From: Gaiellasilicea sp035553355
Lineage (GTDB): Bacteria > Actinomycetota > Thermoleophilia > Gaiellales > Gaiellaceae
Assembly: GCA_035553355.1 (NCBI GenBank)
Contig: DATMJW010000012.1
Span: forward strand, 1-15,597
DNA: 15,597 nucleotides
Reading direction: 5' to 3'
The stretch's first letter is position 1, and the number at the start of each line of letters is the position of its first letter. Under the pieces are notes generated by a model. It had not been told where the DNA came from. It worked only from the letters and a program-made list of their open reading frames with translations, and did not search any database. Below are positions 1 through 6,505 of the stretch, piece by piece. Made by a program: the position numbers and the translations under genes.

Positions 1-4
1 GAAA

Positions 5-1021
5 TCAAGCTGCCTTCTGTCCGCGTCTGATTCGCCACGACCGAAGCAGGCTCACGAGCGCCTGCTCCTCCGGGTCGAGGCCGATATCCCGCGCGCGCAC
101 GACCCGCAAATGCCGCGGCCGAAAGTCCTCGATCGTTCGACCGTCGAGATACTGCTCGATCACCGCGGGGCTGACGTACGACGCGCGTGCGACCGTCGGT
201 GTGTTCCCGAGCCGCTCGCCGACCGTCCGCATCACCGCCGCGACGGTGCGCTTCGCCTGCGCCTCCGTCTCCGCCGGGCCGCGCTCGGCGAACGCGATCG
301 CCGCCGTCAGGGTCCCGCCCCAGGTGCGGAAGTCCTTGGCGCTGAACTCGCCACCCATGTACTCGCGGATGTACCGGTTCAGCACCTGGCCGCTCAGCGG
401 GACGATCGTCCCGTTCCGGCTGAAGCGGAAGAGCCTGCTGCCGCCCTCGAGCGCGAGCAGGTCGCCGATCGCGGTCGCGAGCTCCGTGTCGACCAGCGTC
501 GTGCGGACGAGCACCTTGTGCTTCGCGCGGAACGTGAACGCGACCTTCGTCCCGCGCACGGTGACGTGCTTCTTGTAGAGCGTGGTGACGCCGTACGTCC
601 GGGATCGTTTCGCGTACTCCTCCGAACCGACCCGGAACCAGGCGAGGTTGATGAGACGGACGGCGACTGCGCACACGCGGTCCGGCTCGTACGGGTCGAG
701 CGTCATGTGCTCCCCCATCGCGAGCCGCAGATCCGGGAGCCGCTCGGCGAACCGCACGAGCTTGTCGAACTTCGCCTGCTCCTGCCGGGCGCGAAAGTCG
801 GGGTGGTAGAGGTACTGGCGGCGGCCCGCGGCGTCGAGGCCGGTCGCCTGCAGGTTCGCGTTCGGGCGCGGCGAGATCCACACGTCCGTCCACGCGGGCG
901 GGATCACGAGCCGCTCGATCCGCGCGAGCTTCGCGGGGTCCGTGATCCGGTTGCCGCGCGCGTCGAGGTACCGAAAACGCCCCTTCGACCCCGCGCGGCG
1001 CCAGCCTCCTGTGCGCGCCAT
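5..1021 (-). CDS. DNA topoisomerase IB (poxvirus/eukaryote-type small enzyme)
   Basis: This 338-residue protein relaxes supercoiled DNA by nicking one strand through a 3'-phosphotyrosine link. The type IB catalytic set is visible: Arg130 in the WFRVGSEEYAKRSRTYG block, a lysine in LYKKHV (150/151), Arg232 in KDFRTWGGT, and the nucleophile Tyr282 in TPTVARASYVSP. The first ~90 residues (RFRYLD, IPPAWTDVWISP) form the usual N-terminal DNA-clamp domain. Length is normal for bacterial TopIB. The ATG at 1021 has a GGGGAG ribosome site 9 bases upstream (1031-1036), so this start is well supported. The stop is only 5 bases from the window edge, so any downstream partner is out of view. It is transcribed divergently from the dehydrogenase gene at 1065, with a 43-base gap. 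Identification is firm; the physiological role (accessory relaxase) is family knowledge. Confidence 0.95.
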   Translation of the reverse strand: MARTGGWRRAGSKGRFRYLDARGNRITDPAKLARIERLVIPPAWTDVWISPRPNANLQATGLDAAGRRQYLYHPDFRARQEQAKFDKLVRFAERLPDLRLAMGEHMTLDPYEPDRVCAVAVRLINLAWFRVGSEEYAKRSRTYGVTTLYKKHVTVRGTKVAFTFRAKHKVLVRTTLVDTELATAIGDLLALEGGSRLFRFSRNGTIVPLSGQVLNRYIREYMGGEFSAKDFRTWGGTLTAAIAFAERGPAETEAQAKRTVAAVMRTVGERLGNTPTVARASYVSPAVIEQYLDGRTIEDFRPRHLRVVRARDIGLDPEEQALVSLLRSWRIRRGQKAA

Positions 1022-1030
1022 GAGCCGCGT

Positions 1031-1036
1031 CTCCCC
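1031..1036 (-). promoter_or_regulatory. Ribosome binding site of topoisomerase IB gene
   Basis: On the minus strand GGGGAG lies 9 bases before the ATG at 1021. It fixes the start of the topoisomerase gene and contrasts with the divergent plus-strand gene, which has no such site at a proper distance. Confidence 0.6.
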
Positions 1037-1049
1037 GGAAGGGGCGGTC

Positions 1050-1055
1050 TAGAAT
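1050..1055 (+). promoter_or_regulatory. Candidate -10 element (TAGAAT) for a leaderless mRNA
   Basis: TAGAAT ends 9 bases before the ATG at 1065. With the normal 6-9 base spacing from -10 to transcription start, the mRNA would begin at or next to the start codon. No Shine-Dalgarno sequence lies at a usable distance. A clear -35 was not found. The same arrangement recurs before pntAA, rnhB and the FAD oxidoreductase gene. Confidence 0.45.
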
Positions 1056-1064
1056 CCGCCGCCG

Positions 1065-2138
1065 ATGGACGGACGCACGATCGTGGTGCTCGAGGGCGAC
1101 GAGACCGGGCAGGAGCTGCTCGAGGAGGCGCTGCGCGTGCTCTCGCCCGACGTGATCGGGTTCGAGCTCGCGCTGCCGCGTTTCGACCTCTCGCTCGAGA
1201 GCCGCCGCGCGACCGAGAACGGCGTCGTGCACGAGGCGGCGCAGGCGATCAAGGAGCACGGGATGGGGCTGAAGGCGGCGACGATCACGCCGGAGGGACG
1301 CGGCGACGTCGGGTCTCCGAACAGGATCCTGCGCGAGGCGATCGACGGCAAGGTGATCGTGCGCACCGGCAGGCGCATCCCGGGCGTCACGCCCCTCGCG
1401 GGCGTCCACGCGCCGATCTCGGTCGTGCGCATGGCCGTCGGCGACGCGTACGGCGCGCAGGAGTGGCGCGAGGGCGACGGCGACCGCGAGGTCGCGTTCC
1501 GCACCGAGCGCATCGAGAGGCGGATCTGCCGTGCCGTCGCCGAGTACGCGTTCCGCCTCGCCGAGCGTACGGGCGCGAGCGTCTTCGGCGGGCCGAAGTA
1601 CACGGTCAGCCCGACCTACGAGGGGATGCTCAAGGAGGAGATGGACGCAGCGGCCGAGCGGCACCCCGAGGTCGAGTACAGGCCGCAGCTGATCGACGCG
1701 ACGTTCGCGCTGCTCCTGACGACGAGCGGCGCCGGGCTCGTGATCCCGTCGCTGAACCGCGACGGCGACATCCTCTCCGACCTCGTGCTGCCGCTCTTCG
1801 GCTCGATCGCAGGCGCCGAGTCGCTCCTGATCGCGTTCGACGAGGACTACGTACCGGACGCGATCATGGCGGAGGCGGCGCACGGGACGGCGCCGGCGCT
1901 GAAGGGAAAGAACGTCGCGAACCCGATGGCGATGATCCTCGCGGGTGCCGCGCTCCTCGCGCACGCGAGCGACGAGGGCGCGCAGCAGGCGGGGCGGGCG
2001 ATCCGAGAGGCGGCGCTCGAGGCGGTCTCCGCCGGCGTCCGCACGTCCGACCTCGGCGGCCACGCGTCCACGAGCGAGTACGTCGACGAGGTGGTCGAAC
2101 GGGTGCGGACGAAGCTCGACGTGTGGTCGTCGCTGTAG
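1065..2138 (+). CDS. Isocitrate/isopropylmalate dehydrogenase family protein
   Basis: A 357-residue beta-decarboxylating dehydrogenase fold. By eye it aligns best with the eukaryote-like NADP-isocitrate dehydrogenase branch: SPNRILREAIDG matches the substrate-binding SPNGTIRN segment; ISVVRMAVGDAYGAQEW matches the IGRHA-GDQY-A-DF block (Arg122, Tyr129); LID at 209-211 and NRDGDILSD at 231-239 supply the metal aspartates D211, D235 and D239; AEAAHGTAP (269-277) and NPMAMILAGA match the cofactor-binding region. The catalytic lysine expected in the STKNTILK-like segment appears to be Tyr185 (SPTYEGMLK). Substrate and cofactor are therefore uncertain: isocitrate is likeliest, but another 2-hydroxyacid with a malate core is possible. 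It is shorter than typical IDH of this branch (about 400). It ends flush against the convergent HD-GYP gene. Confidence 0.8.
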   Translation: MDGRTIVVLEGDETGQELLEEALRVLSPDVIGFELALPRFDLSLESRRATENGVVHEAAQAIKEHGMGLKAATITPEGRGDVGSPNRILREAIDGKVIVRTGRRIPGVTPLAGVHAPISVVRMAVGDAYGAQEWREGDGDREVAFRTERIERRICRAVAEYAFRLAERTGASVFGGPKYTVSPTYEGMLKEEMDAAAERHPEVEYRPQLIDATFALLLTTSGAGLVIPSLNRDGDILSDLVLPLFGSIAGAESLLIAFDEDYVPDAIMAEAAHGTAPALKGKNVANPMAMILAGAALLAHASDEGAQQAGRAIREAALEAVSAGVRTSDLGGHASTSEYVDEVVERVRTKLDVWSSL

Positions 2139-2726
2139 CTACGCCGAGGCGGCGGCGGGCAGCGCGTCGGCGCCGATCTCGCCCTGCTCCCAGCCGCGAA
2201 CGAACGCCCGCGCGAGCGCCGGGTCGAACTGGGTCCCGGCACACCGCTCGAGCTCGTCGAGTGCGGCCGACACCGTGAGCGCGGGGCGGTACGGCCGCGC
2301 GGAGGTCATCGCGTCGAACGCGTCCGCGACGCCGAGCAGGCGCCCCTCGAGCGGGATCGCCTCGCCGGCGCTCCCGTGCGGGTAGCCCGTTCCGTCCCAC
2401 CGCTCGTGATGGTGCAGGACGTACGGAAGCGCGCGCCGCAGGCCGGCGACCCCCTCGATCAGCCGCGCGCCGGCGACCGGGTGCGTCCGGATCTGCGCCA
2501 GCTCCGCCGCGGTCAGCGGGCCCGGCTTGCGCAGCACGCTCGCGTTGACCGCGATCTTGCCGACGTCGTGCAGCGACCCTCCGAGCCGAAGCGTGTCCAG
2601 GTCGCGGCCGCGCCACCCGAGCACGCGCGCGAGCCCCTCCGCGAAGGCGGTGACGCGGGTCGAGTGGCCGCGGAGATAGGGGTCGCGCGCCTCGAGCGCC
2701 GCGGAGAAGGTCGTCAGTAGCGACAC
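2139..2726 (-). CDS. Stand-alone HD-GYP domain protein (predicted cyclic-di-GMP phosphodiesterase)
   Basis: From a GTG at 2726 this gives 195 residues that are essentially one HD-GYP domain. Visible motifs are H21 in RGHST, the HD pair H53-D54 in LHDVGKIAV, HPVAGARLIE, and the signature HHERWDGTGYP (106-116), followed by GVADAFDAMTS. All core metal-binding motifs are present, so hydrolysis of cyclic di-GMP (or a related dinucleotide) is expected. No receiver, PAS, GAF or membrane segment precedes the domain, so input must come from a partner or from substrate level. The reading frame stays open upstream to 2966, but that part overlaps pntAA and is low-complexity. GTG 2726 is the only canonical start in the 55-base gap before pntAA; no good ribosome site is visible. 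It is divergent from pntAA and convergent with the dehydrogenase gene (stops adjoin at 2138/2139). Confidence 0.85.
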   Translation of the reverse strand: MSLLTTFSAALEARDPYLRGHSTRVTAFAEGLARVLGWRGRDLDTLRLGGSLHDVGKIAVNASVLRKPGPLTAAELAQIRTHPVAGARLIEGVAGLRRALPYVLHHHERWDGTGYPHGSAGEAIPLEGRLLGVADAFDAMTSARPYRPALTVSAALDELERCAGTQFDPALARAFVRGWEQGEIGADALPAAASA

Positions 2727-2766
2727 GAGGCGAACGTTCCGCGGCGACGCGTCCGATCCTTCCTCG

Positions 2767-2772
2767 TAGACT
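2767..2772 (+). promoter_or_regulatory. Candidate -10 element (TAGACT) upstream of pntAA
   Basis: TAGACT ends 9 bases before the pntAA ATG at 2782, the same spacing as the TAGAAT before the dehydrogenase gene. It lies in the 55-base divergent gap shared with the HD-GYP gene. No Shine-Dalgarno sequence separates it from the ATG, so a leaderless mRNA is likely. Confidence 0.45.
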
Positions 2773-2781
2773 CGCGTCCGG

Positions 2782-3873
2782 ATGAAGGTGGTCGTGCCGA
2801 AGGAGAGCGCGCCGGGGGAGCGGCGCGTCGCGCTCGTCCCCGAGGCGGTGCGGCGGCTCGGCCGCTCGTTCGACGTGGTCGTCGAGTCCGGCGCGGGCGC
2901 CGCGGCCGGCTTCCTCGACGCGGAGTACGAGGCAGCCGGAGCGCGCGTTGCGACGCGGGACGGCATCTACGACGGCGCCGGTGCCGTGCTCCGCGTCGCG
3001 CGGCCGACGCCCGACGAGGTGCGCGAGCTACCCGCCGGCGCGCTCCTCGTCGGGTTCCTCGCGCCGCTCACGGACCCGGAGGGCCTGGAGCGCCTGAGGG
3101 CGCAGGGCGTCGTCGCGTTCGCGATGGAGTCGATCCCGCGGACGACGCGCGCGCAGTCGATGGATGCGCTGTCGTCGCAGGCGACCGTCGCCGGCTACAA
3201 GGCGACCGTTCTCGCCGCCGACCGCGTGCCGCGCCTCTTCCCTCTGCTGATGACGGCCGCAGGAACGGTCGCGCCGGCGAAGGTGCTCGTCCTCGGCGCG
3301 GGCGTCGCGGGGCTCCAGGCGATTGCGACGGCGCGCCGCCTCGGTGCGGTCGTCGCGGCGTTCGACACACGCCCGGTCGTGCAGGAGCAGGTGGAGAGCC
3401 TCGGCGCGAGCTTCCTCGACCTGGGAGTCCGCGGCGAGCAGACCGAGGGCGGGTACGCGGTCGAACTGACGCCCGAGCAGCAGGCTCAGCAGCAGGCGGC
3501 GCTCGAGGAGCGGCTGGCGGAGATGGACGTCGTCGTGACGACGGCGCAGATCCCGGGGCGGCCGGCCCCGCGGCTGATCCCGGCCGCCGCCGTTGCCGCG
3601 ATGCGCCGGGGATCGGTGATCGTCGACCTCGCCGCCGAGTCGGGCGGCAACTGCGAGCTGACGGTGCCGGGCGAGGAGGTCGTCCGCGACGGCGTCACGA
3701 TCGTCGGCGCCGTCAACCTCGCCGCGACGATGCCGTACCACGCGAGCCAGCTCTATGCCCGGAACGTCGTCTCGCTGCTCCAGCACCTCGCGCCGAACGG
3801 CGAGCCGGAGCTCGACTGGGACGACGAGATCACGCGCGGCGCCTGCGTCGCGCGCCGCGAGGTGGCGGTCTGA
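2782..3873 (+). CDS. pntAA: NAD(P) transhydrogenase subunit alpha, NAD(H)-binding part
   Basis: A 363-residue soluble domain I of proton-translocating transhydrogenase, which passes hydride between NAD(H) and the NADP(H) bound on domain III. Seen directly: N-terminal KESAPGERRVALVPEAV; RTTRAQSMDALSSQATVAGYKA (121-141), a family hallmark; a Rossmann motif VLVLGAGVAGLQA (168-180) followed by AFDTRPVVQEQVESLGA (193-209); and AAESGGNCELT (284-294). It ends after the soluble domain, so the membrane part of the alpha chain is separate, as in the three-subunit enzyme of Rhodospirillum rubrum type. Start ATG 2782 is preceded by a TAGACT -10 and probably read from a leaderless mRNA. Its stop overlaps the pntAB start (TGATG, one base shared). 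It is related to alanine dehydrogenase, but the adjacent pntAB and pntB settle the assignment. Confidence 0.95.
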   Translation: MKVVVPKESAPGERRVALVPEAVRRLGRSFDVVVESGAGAAAGFLDAEYEAAGARVATRDGIYDGAGAVLRVARPTPDEVRELPAGALLVGFLAPLTDPEGLERLRAQGVVAFAMESIPRTTRAQSMDALSSQATVAGYKATVLAADRVPRLFPLLMTAAGTVAPAKVLVLGAGVAGLQAIATARRLGAVVAAFDTRPVVQEQVESLGASFLDLGVRGEQTEGGYAVELTPEQQAQQQAALEERLAEMDVVVTTAQIPGRPAPRLIPAAAVAAMRRGSVIVDLAAESGGNCELTVPGEEVVRDGVTIVGAVNLAATMPYHASQLYARNVVSLLQHLAPNGEPELDWDDEITRGACVARREVAV

Positions 3874-4184
3874 TGCACGGGGTCGACGTGCCGCTCGTCA
3901 TCGAGCTCACGATCCTCGTGCTCGCGATCTTCCTCGGGATCGAGGTGATCTCGAAGGTGCCGACGATGCTGCACACGCCGCTGATGTCGGGCACGAACGC
4001 GATCCACGGGATCGTGCTCGTGGGCGCGATCCTGGTGGCGGGGCGGGCGGACGCCGACGGTCTCACGCTCGCGGTCGGATTCGTCGCCGTCGCGCTCGGC
4101 ACCGCCAATGTCGTCGGCGGCTTCGTCGTCACCGATCGGATGCTCGAGATGTTCAAGGCGCGCGGCCCCCGGAAGGACGGATGA
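3873..4184 (+). CDS. pntAB: NAD(P) transhydrogenase subunit alpha, membrane part
   Basis: A 103-residue integral membrane protein with three hydrophobic stretches (about 8-26, 43-57 and 64-86). It corresponds to the C-terminal membrane section of the E. coli alpha chain and contributes helices to the proton channel of domain II. The segment SKVPTMLHTPLMSGTNAIHGI (27-47) is the conserved family signature. Its ATG shares a base with the pntAA stop, and its TGA overlaps the pntB ATG (ATGA at 4181-4184), so the three cistrons are translationally coupled. A purine-rich GAGGTGG (3859-3865) lies just upstream as a possible ribosome site. Confidence 0.95.
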   Translation: MHGVDVPLVIELTILVLAIFLGIEVISKVPTMLHTPLMSGTNAIHGIVLVGAILVAGRADADGLTLAVGFVAVALGTANVVGGFVVTDRMLEMFKARGPRKDG

Positions 4185-5566
4185 GCCGCACGACGACCGA
4201 CCTGCTCTACCTGGTCACGATCGTGACCTTCATCCTCGCGCTCCGCTTCCTCTCATCGCCGAAGCGCGCGCGGCAGGGGAACCTCCTCGGTGCAGCGGGG
4301 ATGGCGCTCGCGATCGGCGTCACGCTCGCGCAGCCCGGGCTCGAGAACTTCGTCCCGATGCTCGCCGCGATGGCGGTCGGAACGGTGGTCGGGGTCGCGG
4401 GGGCTCGCTCGGTGAAGATGACGGCGATGCCGCAGATGGTCGCCCTCTTCAACGGGGTCGGCGGCGGCGCGGTCGCGTTGATCGCATTCGCGGAGTTCCA
4501 CAACCTCGCCGGAGAGGGGCTGGACGCGGAGGAGTCGGTCGCGATCCTCCTCTCGGCGCTGATCGGGTCGATCTCGTTCTCGGGCTCGCTCGTCGCCTTC
4601 GCGAAGCTGCAGGAGCTGATCGGCGGCCGCCCGATCGTCTACCGGGGGCAGCAGCTCGTGAACGGGGTCGTCCTGGTGGCCGCTCTCGCGGTCGGCGCCG
4701 CGATCGTCGCCGGAGCCGAGTCGGACGCTTTCATCGTGCTGCTGCTGCTCGCGTCGCTCGCGTTCGGCGTCCTGTTCGTCCTGCCGATCGGCGGGGCCGA
4801 CATGCCCGTCGTGATCTCGCTGCTGAATGCGTTCACCGGCCTCGCCGCGTCCGCAGCCGGGTTCCTGTTGCACAACAACGTCCTGATCGTCGCCGGGGCG
4901 CTCGTCGGCGCGTCCGGGACGCTGCTCACGGTCCTGATGGGGCGCGCGATGAACCGCTCCATCGCGAACGTCCTCTTCGGCGCGTTCGGCGCGGTCGCCG
5001 CCGGTGGTGGCGCCGGTGTGGGCGAGGACGGCCGGTCGGTGCGGTCGACGACGGCCGAGGACCTGGCGATCATGCTCGCGTACGCGCGGAAGGTGGTGTT
5101 CGTCCCCGGCTACGGGCTCGCGGTCGCGCAGGCGCAGCACGACGTCCGCGCGCTCGCCGAGCTGCTCGAGGCGAAGGACGTCGACGTCCTCTACGGGATC
5201 CACCCGGTCGCCGGCCGGATGCCGGGGCACATGAACGTGCTCCTCGCGGAGGCGAACGTCCCGTACGAGCAGCTGAAGGAGATGGACGAGATCAACCCGG
5301 AGCTGCCGCAGACGGACGTCGTCGTCATCCTCGGCGCGAACGACGTCGTCAACCCGGCGGCGCGGTCCGATCCGGCGAGCCCGATCTACGGGATGCCGAT
5401 CATCGACGTCGACCGTGCGGCATCCGTGGTCGTCGTGAAGCGGAGCCTCTCCCCCGGGTTCGCGGGCATCGACAACCCCCTCTTCTACGACCCGAAGACG
5501 TCGATGTTGTTCGCCGACGCGAAGGCCGCGCTCGAGCAGGTCGCGGCGGCGCTGAAGGAGCTGTAG
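4181..5566 (+). CDS. pntB: NAD(P) transhydrogenase subunit beta
   Basis: A 461-residue beta subunit. Residues 1-270 are membrane domain II with about nine hydrophobic helices. Residues from about 290 form the NADP(H)-binding domain III, with VPGYGLAVAQAQ (308-319), GIHPVAGRMPGHMNVLLAEA (339-358), LGANDVVNPAA (384-394), KRSLSPGFAGIDNPLFY (420-436) and MLFADAK. All match the E. coli protein closely by eye. Together with PntAA and PntAB it couples proton entry to formation of NADPH from NADH. Start ATG 4181 overlaps the pntAB stop and has GGAAGG (4171-4176) at short spacing. The reading frame is also open upstream to 3755, but that portion runs through pntAA/pntAB in another frame and is not coding. 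Its stop is directly followed by the GTG of the next gene. Confidence 0.96.
   Translation: MSRTTTDLLYLVTIVTFILALRFLSSPKRARQGNLLGAAGMALAIGVTLAQPGLENFVPMLAAMAVGTVVGVAGARSVKMTAMPQMVALFNGVGGGAVALIAFAEFHNLAGEGLDAEESVAILLSALIGSISFSGSLVAFAKLQELIGGRPIVYRGQQLVNGVVLVAALAVGAAIVAGAESDAFIVLLLLASLAFGVLFVLPIGGADMPVVISLLNAFTGLAASAAGFLLHNNVLIVAGALVGASGTLLTVLMGRAMNRSIANVLFGAFGAVAAGGGAGVGEDGRSVRSTTAEDLAIMLAYARKVVFVPGYGLAVAQAQHDVRALAELLEAKDVDVLYGIHPVAGRMPGHMNVLLAEANVPYEQLKEMDEINPELPQTDVVVILGANDVVNPAARSDPASPIYGMPIIDVDRAASVVVVKRSLSPGFAGIDNPLFYDPKTSMLFADAKAALEQVAAALKEL
5554..5560 (+). promoter_or_regulatory. Ribosome binding site inside the end of pntB
   Basis: GAAGGAG lies within the last codons of pntB, 6 bases before the GTG at 5567. 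It is the best Shine-Dalgarno match on the plus strand of the window and fixes the start of the ornithine cyclodeaminase family gene. Confidence 0.7.
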
Positions 5567-6505
5567 GTGCCGGTCCCGTTCTTCGCCGCGACCGACGTGG
5601 AGACCGCGGTGCCGCCCGCGGTCGCCTACGACGCCGTCCGCGAGGCCTTCGTCGCATACGCGCGCGGCGAGTGGACGATGCAGCCGAAGCTCTACGTGAC
5701 GAACTACCCGGCCGGCGACTTCCGCGCGATGCCCGCGCTCGGCGGCGGCCACGCGCTCCTGAAGTGGGTGACGTCGTTCCCCGGCAACCCGGCGCGCGGG
5801 CTGCCGACGGTGAGCGGGATCGTCGTGCTCTCGGACGCGGAGACCGGGCTGCCGCTCGCGCTGTACGACGCCGGCGCCGTCACGGCGCTGCGGACGGGCG
5901 CCGCCGCCGTGCTCGCCGCCGAGACGCTCGGCCGCGCGGGCGCACGCACGGCTGCCGTCGTCGGCGTGGGCGTGAACGGCGTCGCCGCGGCGCGCTCCTT
6001 CGTCGCGCGCGGGCACGACGTCCTCCTGTGGGACGTCGACCGGGCGCGGGCCGAGGCCGTCGCCGCCGACCTCGGCGCCGCCGTCGCGGGCAGCCGCGAG
6101 GAAGCGCTGGCGGCGGACCTCCTCGTGACGGTGACGCCCGGCCGGGAGGTGCTGCTCCCCGAGGGCTCGCTCCGGGAGGGACAGCACGTCAGCCTGATGG
6201 GCGCCGACGGTCCCGGCAAGGCCGAGATCGCAGTCGGCGAGCTCGCGCGCGCGCGGGTGTTCTGCGACGACTGGGAGCAGGCGAGCCACGGCGGCGAGCT
6301 CGCGGCGGCCGTCGAGGCCGCGGTCCTGACGCGCGCGGACGTCGGCGTCCTCGGCGAGGTCCTGGCGGGGACGGCGCCGGGTCGCGCGGCGGACGACGAG
6401 ATCACCGTCTTCGACTCGACCGGCCTCGCGATCCAGGATCTCGCGATCGCACGGGCCGCGCTGGCGCGCGCCGACGAGCTGGACCTCGCCCGGCTCGAGC
6501 TCTAG
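5567..6505 (+). CDS. Ornithine cyclodeaminase / mu-crystallin family protein
   Basis: A 312-residue NAD(P)-dependent enzyme of the ornithine cyclodeaminase/mu-crystallin family. Members include ornithine cyclodeaminases, an archaeal alanine dehydrogenase, and imine/pyrroline carboxylate reductases. Visible features: K66 in LLKWVTSFPGN, R109 in VTALRTGAAA, a Rossmann VVGVGVNGV (131-139), GADGPGKAEI (212-221, D214 at the ornithine cyclodeaminase catalytic position), and FDSTGLAIQDLA (282-293). The dinucleotide motif reads GVGVNG where many members have GAGxQ. Exact substrate cannot be read from sequence; proline-forming cyclodeamination or reduction of a cyclic imine are the main options. It begins immediately after the pntB stop with a strong ribosome site, so it is very likely co-transcribed with the transhydrogenase. 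Its TAG overlaps the stop of the convergent FAD oxidoreductase gene. Confidence 0.88.
   Translation: MPVPFFAATDVETAVPPAVAYDAVREAFVAYARGEWTMQPKLYVTNYPAGDFRAMPALGGGHALLKWVTSFPGNPARGLPTVSGIVVLSDAETGLPLALYDAGAVTALRTGAAAVLAAETLGRAGARTAAVVGVGVNGVAAARSFVARGHDVLLWDVDRARAEAVAADLGAAVAGSREEALAADLLVTVTPGREVLLPEGSLREGQHVSLMGADGPGKAEIAVGELARARVFCDDWEQASHGGELAAAVEAAVLTRADVGVLGEVLAGTAPGRAADDEITVFDSTGLAIQDLAIARAALARADELDLARLEL

Noticed and set aside
1033..1044. CCCC-GGAA-GGGG hairpin and GGCGG/CCGCC repeat in the topoisomerase/dehydrogenase gap
   Set aside because: Very short stems in GC-rich DNA; the CCCC part is the complement of the topoisomerase ribosome site. No support as an operator.
110..2278. A 722-residue plus-strand open frame rich in Arg and Pro
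   Set aside because: It runs opposite to topoisomerase IB and out of frame with the dehydrogenase; composition is that of a high-GC shadow frame and no domain is visible.
2732..2739. GAACGTTC palindrome just before the HD-GYP start, as a LexA/SOS box
   Set aside because: The actinobacterial SOS box needs four bases between GAAC and GTTC; here there is none. A single 8-base palindrome is likely by chance.
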